Notes under the pieces: generated by a model
Seen by the model: only the letters and a program-made list of their open reading frames with translations
Told to the model about the DNA's origin: nothing
Databases searched by the model: none
Shown here: positions 8,185 to 15,667 of the stretch, in pieces
How positions within the stretch are numbered: position 1 is the first letter of the stretch
Layout of the letters: every line of letters begins with the position of its first letter
Translations under genes and position numbers: made by a program
Assembly: GCA_003526375.1 (NCBI GenBank)
Contig: DPDG01000052.1
Location: 62,001 to 126,000 of the forward strand
Reading direction: 5' to 3'
DNA length: 64,000 nucleotides
Origin: Lentisphaeria bacterium
GTDB lineage: Bacteria > Verrucomicrobiota > Lentisphaeria > Victivallales > UBA1829

Positions 8185-9630
8185 TTACCGTCTGCGCTTA
8201 TCCACGGGTTTGACGTAAGTTTCCTCAAGAGAGATATAATCGTTGTTCTGAGCTGCAATGCGCATACGCTTGGAGTAAATGCACTCTTTGCTGGTATGTT
8301 CGCATTCGCCGTTGGCTTTTGACGCTCCGCAGGGACCGTTCGCCATTCCTTTCGGACAGGTCTCGGGACACACGAATGCCGTGGACGGAAGACGGCACTC
8401 CGGACAGCCCCGGCAGGAGACCAGCAGTTTTTTCGTCAGGTAACGTTCCGAAGCGGGAAGCCTGTCTGCATTCGCAAAGAGTTTGTGCGCAAGGTTCAGC
8501 TTGAACTTTTCCCCGTCTTCCAACGGAGGGATTTCCGCATTCGCCATGCGCGGCATTTCGGACGGATGCGCTTTCGAGAACAGCTCCTCGAATTCATAAA
8601 AACGGTAGGGGTAGGGCGCCATGTCAAGGCGCGCATAGTATTCCTGATAGGCTGTCCGCCATTCTTCGAATCCTGCAAACTCGTTCAGAGCCTCCCTGAT
8701 CCGGTTCAGCATGATATTGATCTGGTCCGGACGCTCCAGGCCTGCAATCTGGATCCCGCTGTAACCGAGAAAACGGGCGCCTGCGGCATGAATCTGGATT
8801 CTGCGCCACTGCGCTGCCTCGAACTGTGCCATGGAGTGCATGGTTTCACGGCGGAGCATCGCCTGAAAATCCGGTGAAATATGGACTCCGGGCAGTTTGC
8901 CGGAACAGATTTCTTCGGCTTTGTCCGGCGTCAGAACCAGAAAACGTGCGATCGAAGGAATATGGAGCGAACGCCGGAACAGGGACCAGCGCAGTTCCTG
9001 GAGTTTCAGCATGTCCCAGCCGAACTGAGTCACCATGAATGACGCCCCGAGGCTGATCTTCTTGAACAGTTTGAAATGTTGCGGGAAACAGGTGCAGGGA
9101 GTATACTTGTAAGGATTGACGGCGCATCCGGCAAACAGGTTCTTATTGAATTTCTCACGGATGCTTCTGAGCGTATGGACACTTTCCGTGAACAGGCGTG
9201 ACTGAACCTGCTTCAGGCTGTCGCCTTTTATGCTTTCTCCGGAAACCGCGATGATATTTTTGAATCCTTCATTGGCTGCGTGCCCGAGTATTTTTTCCAG
9301 ATCGGAAACCGTGCGGTCGCGTCCGCTGACGCAGATCAGATGCCTGTCACGGTCCGTTTTGCAGAGCGCCGCGGCAAATTGAATGTTGTCGAGCGCCTCG
9401 GGGTATGCGTAGCGGTCGGTGAACGTCAGCGCGGCATTGAGCTCCTGTTTTGCCGAGACGAGATATTCAATCTCTGAAAATCTCGTGACGGCATCGGCGA
9501 GTTTCGTTTCCGAGGGAGGAGCGTTGACCTCCACAAGCACCTGAAAGTTGCCGTTGTCGAGTTTCTCCTTGAAACGGTTGCCCATTGCGCCGTCGAAATT
9601 CATTTCCAACTGTATGCCGCTGCTGTCCAT
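8185..9630 (-). CDS. metF: Methylenetetrahydrofolate reductase fused to a MetV-like Cys-rich domain
   Basis: MetF reduces 5,10-methylene- to 5-methyl-tetrahydrofolate for methionine synthesis or the methyl branch of C1 metabolism. Residues about 25-330 form the TIM-barrel reductase domain (IICVSGRDR-type region, NPYKYTPC, FMVTQFGWD). The C-terminal part (about 395-475) has eight Cys in CRGCPEC, CPETC, GPCG and CEHTSKEC, matching the MTHFR C-terminal (MetV) domain that usually binds a metal or Fe-S centre. The fusion resembles the MetFV pair of anaerobes, which suggests a non-NADH electron donor (inference). The start is preceded by AAGGCGAAGG and lies 11 nt after the hydrolase gene at 9642. 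Confidence 0.85.
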   Translation of the reverse strand: MDSSGIQLEMNFDGAMGNRFKEKLDNGNFQVLVEVNAPPSETKLADAVTRFSEIEYLVSAKQELNAALTFTDRYAYPEALDNIQFAAALCKTDRDRHLICVSGRDRTVSDLEKILGHAANEGFKNIIAVSGESIKGDSLKQVQSRLFTESVHTLRSIREKFNKNLFAGCAVNPYKYTPCTCFPQHFKLFKKISLGASFMVTQFGWDMLKLQELRWSLFRRSLHIPSIARFLVLTPDKAEEICSGKLPGVHISPDFQAMLRRETMHSMAQFEAAQWRRIQIHAAGARFLGYSGIQIAGLERPDQINIMLNRIREALNEFAGFEEWRTAYQEYYARLDMAPYPYRFYEFEELFSKAHPSEMPRMANAEIPPLEDGEKFKLNLAHKLFANADRLPASERYLTKKLLVSCRGCPECRLPSTAFVCPETCPKGMANGPCGASKANGECEHTSKECIYSKRMRIAAQNNDYISLEETYVKPVDKRRR

Positions 9631-9641
9631 CCTTCGCCTTA

Positions 9642-10496
9642 TTATAAATCGTTTTCTTCCAGAAAGCCGCGCATGATCTCATTGATCTTTTCCGGAGCGT
9701 CTTCCTGTATATATCTTCCTGCATTCGGAAGCGTGTAGACATCCGCATTCGGCAGGTAGTGTTCCCAGAATTTCAGTGATTTCGGTGTGTAAAGCCAGTC
9801 ACGCATCGCCCAGATGATACATGCCGGCTTGCTGTTGAACATCCAGAGCCCCGTTTCAATGGCGAGAATGGTCTGCGCGGAATCCGCCTCGGGAGCCACG
9901 GGAATATCTTCAATGAAACGGAGCAGGGGAATCCGGCTCTCCTTGCTCAGGAAAGGATAACGGTATGCGTCTGCGATTTCCCGCGGAAGTTTATTGACTC
10001 CGAACTGAAGCATTTTCAGGTCGAGAATGATCTTGGAGCCGAGCCACGGAGCGCGGCAGGGGTAGAGACGCCACGGAAGCGGGAAATCGGAAAGCGCCAT
10101 TGAATTGAGAATGACCAGAGCCGTGACCAGGTTCGGGTGCCGGACCGCGAATCCCATTCCGATCGTGCCGCCCCAGCCGTGCATGACCAGCGTGATATTT
10201 TTGAGTTCAAGTGCGGCGATCAGGCTTTCCACGAGGTTGATGTGTCCCGTCAGCGTATAATCGAAATCATAGGGTTTGTCGGATAAACCGAAGCCGAGCA
10301 TGTCGAATGCGATGACGCGGTGATCCGCGGCAAACTCCTGAATCTGCCTGCGGTAGGCGAAAGACCACATCGGACACGCATGAAACATCAGAAGAACATT
10401 TCCCGCGCCCTCGTCGATATAGTGAATCCTGTTCTGACCGACCGTGATGTAACGATGTTTGAACGGGAATAATTTTTCTAGTTCCTGATAATTCAT
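9642..10496 (-). CDS. Alpha/beta-hydrolase fold protein, haloalkane-dehalogenase-like, lacking catalytic residues
   Basis: The 284-residue protein follows the haloalkane dehalogenase/epoxide hydrolase pattern: oxyanion strand LMFHACP, FDMLGFGLSDKP, nucleophile elbow LVMHGWGG and a C-terminal AGRYIQEDAPE. At the three key sites the expected residues are missing. The nucleophile Asp (or Ser) is Gly107, the general-base His is Arg261, and the halide-binding Asn after HG is Cys41. The codons GGC and AGA were checked directly. The protein is therefore probably not a classical hydrolase. It is the first gene of a two-gene operon with metF (11-nt gap), so it may have a non-catalytic role there. A role unrelated to folate is equally possible. 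Confidence 0.8.
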   Translation of the reverse strand: MNYQELEKLFPFKHRYITVGQNRIHYIDEGAGNVLLMFHACPMWSFAYRRQIQEFAADHRVIAFDMLGFGLSDKPYDFDYTLTGHINLVESLIAALELKNITLVMHGWGGTIGMGFAVRHPNLVTALVILNSMALSDFPLPWRLYPCRAPWLGSKIILDLKMLQFGVNKLPREIADAYRYPFLSKESRIPLLRFIEDIPVAPEADSAQTILAIETGLWMFNSKPACIIWAMRDWLYTPKSLKFWEHYLPNADVYTLPNAGRYIQEDAPEKINEIMRGFLEENDL

Positions 10497-10512
10497 CTGT
10501 GCCTCTGGATCT

Positions 10513-10539
10513 CTCTTGCCGGAAATTTTCCGGCAAGAG
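10513..10539. repeat. 27-nt near-perfect palindrome in the hydrolase-metF leader
   Basis: CTCTTGCCGGAAA (10513-10525) is followed by one T and then its exact complement (10527-10539). It lies 17 nt upstream of the hydrolase start codon. No T-run follows on either strand, so it is not a terminator. It could be a regulator site or an RNA hairpin in the leader. Confidence 0.65.
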
Positions 10540-10659
10540 GTAACTTAGCATGATTCCACTTTTTCATCAAGTCATATTTGCCGAATATCGGAAAGCAATT
10601 TAGTTATATTATTAAATTATTTGGTGACTATAATTTTTTGATTTTTTTCAGGGAATCGC

Positions 10660-10687
10660 TTTACATCTTCCATTTCGGGTGTATATT
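10660..10687 (+). promoter_or_regulatory. Putative promoter of the V-ATPase operon
   Basis: TTTACA (10660-10665) and TATATT (10682-10687) are separated by 16 nt. This would give a leader of about 85 nt before the first gene. A further TATAAT lies at 10727-10732 without a clear -35. The whole stretch 10541-10760 is AT-rich and non-coding. Confidence 0.4.
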
Positions 10688-10778
10688 TTTCATTTGAATT
10701 CAGGAGATAAATAATCAAATATCATATATAATACACGGCAAATGCATCTGCATTTCCACAAAGATGGAGAGTTTTACC

Positions 10779-11384
10779 ATGGCAGAAGATCTACAGGGGT
10801 TGCTGAACAAGATTCATACGGATGGAATTCAGAAAGCCGAAGAGGAAAAAGCCGCGATCATCGCGGACGCAAAAAAAGAGGCGGCGAAAATCATTGCCGA
10901 TGCAAAAGCCCAGGCTGAAACGGATTCGGAAAAAGCGAAAGCGTTTGCCGCCGCGGAACAGGACAAGGCGTTCAAGGCGATTCAGCAGGCTTCGCGCGAT
11001 GCCGTGATCGCCCTCAAAGCGGATCTGCTTGCAAAACTCAATGCCGTTGCCAGAGACTGCGCCGCGAAAGCGATGACTCCCGGCCTGATGGGGCAGATCA
11101 TTCTTGAAATGGCGAAAGCATACCGGCAGAATCCATCCTCCGACGCCGGAATCGAACTGCTTCTCCCGCAGAAGGAACAGGGGGAGGTGGAGAGTGTCCT
11201 CAAATCCGCGCTTCTCGCGGATCTCAAGGCGAACCCGAAGATCAATCTGACCAATGAGTTCGGTGCCGGACTCCAGATTTCTTTTGCGGACAACGAAGTT
11301 TTCTTCGATTTCAGCGACGAGGCGCTTGCCGATATTCTCTGTAAATTCGTCGGACCCAAACTCGCCGCCGTCATCAAGGGCTGA
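10779..11384 (+). CDS. atpE: V-type ATP synthase subunit E
   Basis: Subunit E is part of the peripheral stalk that holds the catalytic head of V/A-type ATPases. The 201-residue product has the expected long, Ala/Lys/Glu-rich N-terminal helix (residues 15-75: repeated AAKIIADAKAQAE-like stretches) followed by a compact C-terminal domain. Start: ATG 10779 has GGAGAG 8 nt upstream; an earlier ATG at 10764 overlaps that ribosome site. It is the first gene of the operon. Confidence 0.85.
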   Translation: MAEDLQGLLNKIHTDGIQKAEEEKAAIIADAKKEAAKIIADAKAQAETDSEKAKAFAAAEQDKAFKAIQQASRDAVIALKADLLAKLNAVARDCAAKAMTPGLMGQIILEMAKAYRQNPSSDAGIELLLPQKEQGEVESVLKSALLADLKANPKINLTNEFGAGLQISFADNEVFFDFSDEALADILCKFVGPKLAAVIKG

Positions 11385-11416
11385 CCCCTGTCGGCAAGAT
11401 AGGAGTTTTCCTGATC

Positions 11417-11986
11417 ATGAAGAAAAATTATTATGCATTGAAGGCTTCCCTGCCGCTGCTTCTGTTCGACGGGCAGCCGCCGTTTTCCAGAGAGACGTTT
11501 CTGGATTACTGTTCGGCTTACTTTTCCAAGCGGCAGATGGCAGTGCTGCATTCCCTGAAAGCGGCTCCGCACAGGCTGCCGGAGGGAATTGCGGCGGATT
11601 CGCCGACCGGGGAATACATCCTCTGGGAAATCTGCCTGCGGAATACGCTCGGGGCATTGCGTGCGGGGAAACTCGGCGTTGACGCGGAACCGTATCTGGT
11701 GAAGTTCGCCGGATTCGTGAGCGAAGCATACCGGACCGCGAATGAAATATTCACATCGCAGATGAATCCTTATGACCGGGAACGGGCTCTGGATGCCGCG
11801 CGCTGGTATAAGCTGGATTCGGTGGAGGGAAGGCATACTTTCGACTTTGACGCTTTCTGTCTTTACCTCCTGCGCCTGATGATCCTTGAAAAATGGGCGG
11901 CGCGAAGCGAAAAGGACGCTCCGGCGAATCTGGACAAAGCAGCCGACCGTGCGGAACATGCGGAAAAAGATTTAAAACAATCATAA
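11417..11986 (+). CDS. DUF2764 family protein of V-ATPase operons
   Basis: The 189-residue protein matches the DUF2764 family, which occurs between subunits E and A in V-ATPase operons of Bacteroidetes and Chlamydiae. The typical N-terminus MKKNYYALKASLPLL and the LRNTLGALRAGKLG segment are present. It is all-helical, without signal peptide or membrane segment. Its position, together with the lack of subunits C, F and G in the operon, suggests that it replaces one of the rotor/stalk subunits (C is the usual guess). That role is inferred from context. Confidence 0.8.
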   Translation: MKKNYYALKASLPLLLFDGQPPFSRETFLDYCSAYFSKRQMAVLHSLKAAPHRLPEGIAADSPTGEYILWEICLRNTLGALRAGKLGVDAEPYLVKFAGFVSEAYRTANEIFTSQMNPYDRERALDAARWYKLDSVEGRHTFDFDAFCLYLLRLMILEKWAARSEKDAPANLDKAADRAEHAEKDLKQS

Positions 11987-12010
11987 TATCATAACAGCAG
12001 GAGTGTTTTC

Positions 12011-13747
12011 ATGCTTGAAAACAACACAGGACACATAGTCGGCGTCAACGGCAATATGTTGACCGTCGAGTTCGAGACCGCTGTGACGCAGAATGAAGTT
12101 GCGTTCGCGGTGCTCGGCGACATCCGGCTCAAAGCCGAAGTCATTCGCGTAAGAGGCCGGCGCGCCGACCTTCAGGTTTACGAGAATACCGCAGGACTCA
12201 AAATCGGCGACACCGTCGAGTTCACCAACGATCTTCTCAGCGTCGAGCTCGGCCCCGGACTTCTGACACAGGTCTATGACGGGCTTCAGAATCCCCTGAA
12301 CAAGCTCGCGGAAAAATCCGGGTTCTTTCTCCAGCGCGGTCTTTACATGAACGCTCTGGACTATGAACGACAGTGGGAGTTCACGCCGCTTGCGAAAATC
12401 GGCGACCGTCTCACTGCGGGAAGTTATATCGGATTTGTCCCGGAAGGCATCTTCAAACATTATATCATGCTTCCTTTCCTGTTCCGCGGCACGTGGGAAC
12501 TGGTCGATATCGCGGCTCCCGGCTCCTACAGGCTTCGTGACTGTATCGCGAAGGCGAAGAATGAAAAGGGCGAAATCCGCGAGATTACGATGGTTCAGAA
12601 ATGGCCGGTCAAGATTCCGGTCTCCTGTTACAGGGAGAAACTGATGCCGGTCAATCCGCTGACTACACAGCAGAGAATCATTGATACGTTTTTCCCTGTT
12701 GCGCAGGGCGGAACGTTCTGCACGCCGGGGCCGTTCGGAGCGGGCAAGACCGTTCTTCAGCACGCAATCAGCCAGCACGCGGAAGCGGATGTGGTGATCA
12801 TCGCCGCCTGCGGAGAGCGTGCCGGAGAGGTCGTGGAAATTCTCCGCGAATTTCCGCATCTTGAGGACCCGCGGACCGGAAAGAGCCTGATGGACCGTTC
12901 GATCATCATCTGCAACACCAGTTCGATGCCTGTCGCTGCGCGTGAAGCATCCGTCTATACGGCAGTGACCCTTGCGGAGTATTACCGCCAGATGGGGTTG
13001 AACTGTCTGCTTCTTGCCGACTCGACCTCCCGCTGGGCGCAGGCTCTCCGCGAGATGTCCGGACGCCTTGAGGAGATTCCCGGAGAAGAGGCGTTTCCCG
13101 CATACCTTGAATCCCTGATTGCGAGCTTCTATGAACGTGCCGGGCTTGTCCGGCTCAATGACGGCGGGCAGGGCTCCATCACGATCGGCGGCTCCGTCAG
13201 TCCCGCCGGCGGCAACTTTGAAGAACCGGTGACGCAGGCGACGTTGAAAGTCGTGGGCGCGTTCCTCGGACTTTCCCGCGAGCGTTCCTCCGCGCGCCGT
13301 TTCCCCGCGATTCATCCTCTGGACAGTTGGAGCAAATACAAAAGCATCGTGGCGCCGGAGAAGCTTGCCTGTGCCAGAAATATTCTCCGCCGGGGCAATG
13401 AAGTCAATCAGATGATGAAGGTAGTCGGTGAGGAGGGAACCCATATCGACGACTTTGTGGTTTATCTTAAAAGCGAGTTCATCGACTTTGTTTATCTTCA
13501 GCAGAACACCTTCGACAAGGTGGACGGAGCAACCAGCCGCGAACGCCAGGTCTATATGTTCGACAAGGTGATCGACGTCCTTGAATCGACGTTCAAATTC
13601 GAGGACAAAGAAGTTGCCCGCCGTTACTTCCTTGAACTCCGTCTCGCTTTCACCAACCTGAATTATGCGGAATTCCAGTCCGATAAGTTCAAGGAGCTTG
13701 AGAAGGCCGTGGATGAAAAAATCAGCGAAAGGAAGGAAAATGCGTAA
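12011..13747 (+). CDS. atpA: V-type ATP synthase catalytic subunit A
   Basis: This is the catalytic subunit, carrying the ATP hydrolysis/synthesis site. It has 578 residues. The P-loop is GPFGAGKT (240-247), followed by GERAGEVVE with the catalytic Glu and by LLADSTSRWAQALREMSGRLEEIP-type sequence characteristic of V/A subunit A. The usual insertion (non-homologous region) before the P-loop is present. Start ATG 12011 follows CAGGAGTG. Its last 8 nt overlap the start of subunit B. Confidence 0.96.
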   Translation: MLENNTGHIVGVNGNMLTVEFETAVTQNEVAFAVLGDIRLKAEVIRVRGRRADLQVYENTAGLKIGDTVEFTNDLLSVELGPGLLTQVYDGLQNPLNKLAEKSGFFLQRGLYMNALDYERQWEFTPLAKIGDRLTAGSYIGFVPEGIFKHYIMLPFLFRGTWELVDIAAPGSYRLRDCIAKAKNEKGEIREITMVQKWPVKIPVSCYREKLMPVNPLTTQQRIIDTFFPVAQGGTFCTPGPFGAGKTVLQHAISQHAEADVVIIAACGERAGEVVEILREFPHLEDPRTGKSLMDRSIIICNTSSMPVAAREASVYTAVTLAEYYRQMGLNCLLLADSTSRWAQALREMSGRLEEIPGEEAFPAYLESLIASFYERAGLVRLNDGGQGSITIGGSVSPAGGNFEEPVTQATLKVVGAFLGLSRERSSARRFPAIHPLDSWSKYKSIVAPEKLACARNILRRGNEVNQMMKVVGEEGTHIDDFVVYLKSEFIDFVYLQQNTFDKVDGATSRERQVYMFDKVIDVLESTFKFEDKEVARRYFLELRLAFTNLNYAEFQSDKFKELEKAVDEKISERKENA

Positions 13748-15041
13748 GGTATATCATAAAATCATTCAGATCGCCGGCAACGTCATTACGGTCGAAGCGG
13801 ACAACGTCGGCTACAACGACCTTGCGGAGGTTACAAGCGCGCGTGGAACCTCTCTCGCGCAGGTGATCCGTCTTCAGGACGACAAGGTGTTTCTTCAGGT
13901 CTTCACCGGATCGCGCGGCATCAGCACGGGCGACGAGGTGCGTTTCCTCGGACACCCGATGCGTGTTTCCGCCTCCGAAAATCTGTTGGGCAGAATCTTC
14001 ACCGGAGCGGGTCGTCCCCGTGACTCCCGTCCGGCGATCAGCGACGATATGATCGACATCGGCGGTCCCTCCGTGAATCCGGCGAAGCGCATCATTCCCC
14101 GCAAGATGATCCGTACGGGAATCCCGATGATCGACGTGTTCAACACGCTTGTCGAATCCCAGAAGCTGCCGATCTTCTCGGTTGCCGGCGAACCTTACAA
14201 CGAACTGCTTTCCCGGATTGCCATGCAGGCGGAAGTCGATATCATCATTCTCGGCGGCATGGGCCTGAAATACGACGATTATCTCGCGTTCCGCAATACG
14301 CTGGACGAACACGGGGCGCTTTCCCGTTCGGTGCTGTTCATTCACACTGCGTCCGACCCGATTGTGGAATGTATGCTGGTGCCGGACATGTGTCTTGCGG
14401 TTGCCGAACAGTATGCGCTCCAGAACAAGCGCGTGCTTGTGCTCCTGACTGACATGACGAACTTTGCGGACGCCATGAAGGAAATTGCGATCACGATGGA
14501 GCAGATTCCTTCCAACCGCGGTTATCCCGGCGACCTTTACAGTCAGCTTGCCGCGCGCTATGAGAAGGCGGTTGACTTCGACGGCGCAGGTTCGATCACG
14601 ATTCTTGCCGTGACCACGATGCCCGGCGACGATGTGACGCACCCCGTTCCCGACAACACCGGATACATCACCGAGGGGCAGTTCTATCTGAAGAACGGGC
14701 GCATCGAGCCGTTCGGTTCGCTGAGCCGCCTGAAACAGCAGGTCAACGGCAAGACCCGCGCCGACCACCGCGTCATCATGGATACGATGATCCGTTTCTA
14801 TGCGGACTACAAGGAGACCATTGAGAAACAGTCGATGGGCTTCCAGATGAGTTCATGGGACCGGAAACTTCTGAAGTTCGGCAAGCTTTTCGAGGAGAAG
14901 ATGATGGACCTTTCCGTCAATATTCCTCTTGAGGAAGCGCTTGATCTCGGCTGGAAGATTCTGGCGGAATGCTTCGACAAAACGGAAACCGGTATCAAGT
15001 CGGATATGATTGACGAGTTCTGGCCGGAAAACAGAAACTGA
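13740..15041 (+). CDS. atpB: V-type ATP synthase subunit B
   Basis: Subunit B is the non-catalytic nucleotide-fold subunit alternating with A in the head. The product has 433 residues, with a beta-barrel N-terminus, the segment RTGIPMIDVFNTLVESQKLPIFS, no canonical P-loop, and MEQIPSNRGYPGDLYSQLAARYEKA, as in the family. Start ATG 13740 overlaps the end of subunit A by 8 nt and has AAAGGAAGG upstream. A longer frame from 13665 would run inside subunit A and is unlikely. Confidence 0.95.
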   Translation: MRKVYHKIIQIAGNVITVEADNVGYNDLAEVTSARGTSLAQVIRLQDDKVFLQVFTGSRGISTGDEVRFLGHPMRVSASENLLGRIFTGAGRPRDSRPAISDDMIDIGGPSVNPAKRIIPRKMIRTGIPMIDVFNTLVESQKLPIFSVAGEPYNELLSRIAMQAEVDIIILGGMGLKYDDYLAFRNTLDEHGALSRSVLFIHTASDPIVECMLVPDMCLAVAEQYALQNKRVLVLLTDMTNFADAMKEIAITMEQIPSNRGYPGDLYSQLAARYEKAVDFDGAGSITILAVTTMPGDDVTHPVPDNTGYITEGQFYLKNGRIEPFGSLSRLKQQVNGKTRADHRVIMDTMIRFYADYKETIEKQSMGFQMSSWDRKLLKFGKLFEEKMMDLSVNIPLEEALDLGWKILAECFDKTETGIKSDMIDEFWPENRN

Positions 15042-15058
15042 TCTGAGAGGCGGTCATT

Positions 15059-15667
15059 ATGGCAAAAGTCAAATTGACGAAAACGGCATTGAAACAGCAA
15101 CGGGACGACTTGAAACAGTTCCAGCGCTTTCTGCCGACGCTTCAGCTCAAGAAGCAGCAGCTCCAGATGGAGATGCGGTCCTGCCTCGAACGCATCCGCA
15201 GCAATGAGGTGCGTGAAAAGGAGAGCAAGGATTCGCTTTCCTCGTGGCTGGTTCTGTTCGGAGCCGAAGCCGACGCGATGCGTGTTGCGGATACGGTCCG
15301 CGTGGAACGGGTCGAGACCGATACGCTGAACATTGCCGGGGTCGACGTTCCCCGCTTCAAAGGAGTGGTGTTCGAAAAGCACGGCTACGATATTTATACG
15401 GAGGCTCTCTGGTTTGACGACGCGGTTGCCGCGCTGAAGAAGATTGTGGAGCTCCGCATGGAGCGTGAGGTCATCAAAAAACAGTATGAACTCATCGAAA
15501 ACGAATTGAGAGTGACGACGCAGCGTGTCAATCTCTTTGAAAAAGTAAAGATCCCGGAGTGCAAAGAGAACATCCGCACGATCCAGATCTATCTCGGCGA
15601 TATGGATACCAGCGCGGTCGCGCGGTCGAAGATCGCCAAGAAGAAACTTCAGGAGACGGCAGCATGA
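15059..15667 (+). CDS. atpD: V-type ATP synthase subunit D
   Basis: Subunit D forms the central rotor shaft. The 202-residue, Lys/Gln-rich protein is almost entirely helical, with N- and C-terminal coiled coils (residues 1-60 and 125-180). The start MAKVKLTKTALKQQRDDL and the C-terminal VNLFEKVKIPECKENI are family hallmarks. A GAGGCGG ribosome site precedes ATG 15059. The stop overlaps the start of subunit I (ATGA). Confidence 0.93.
   Translation: MAKVKLTKTALKQQRDDLKQFQRFLPTLQLKKQQLQMEMRSCLERIRSNEVREKESKDSLSSWLVLFGAEADAMRVADTVRVERVETDTLNIAGVDVPRFKGVVFEKHGYDIYTEALWFDDAVAALKKIVELRMEREVIKKQYELIENELRVTTQRVNLFEKVKIPECKENIRTIQIYLGDMDTSAVARSKIAKKKLQETAA

Noticed and set aside
8065..8322. 85-codon plus-strand frame near the end of metF
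   Set aside because: Most of it is antisense to the Cys-rich end of metF, and no support for expression was seen.
11981..13444. Long antisense frame across V-ATPase subunit A
   Set aside because: It is a shadow of a GC-rich, strongly conserved gene; no plausible start or motifs.
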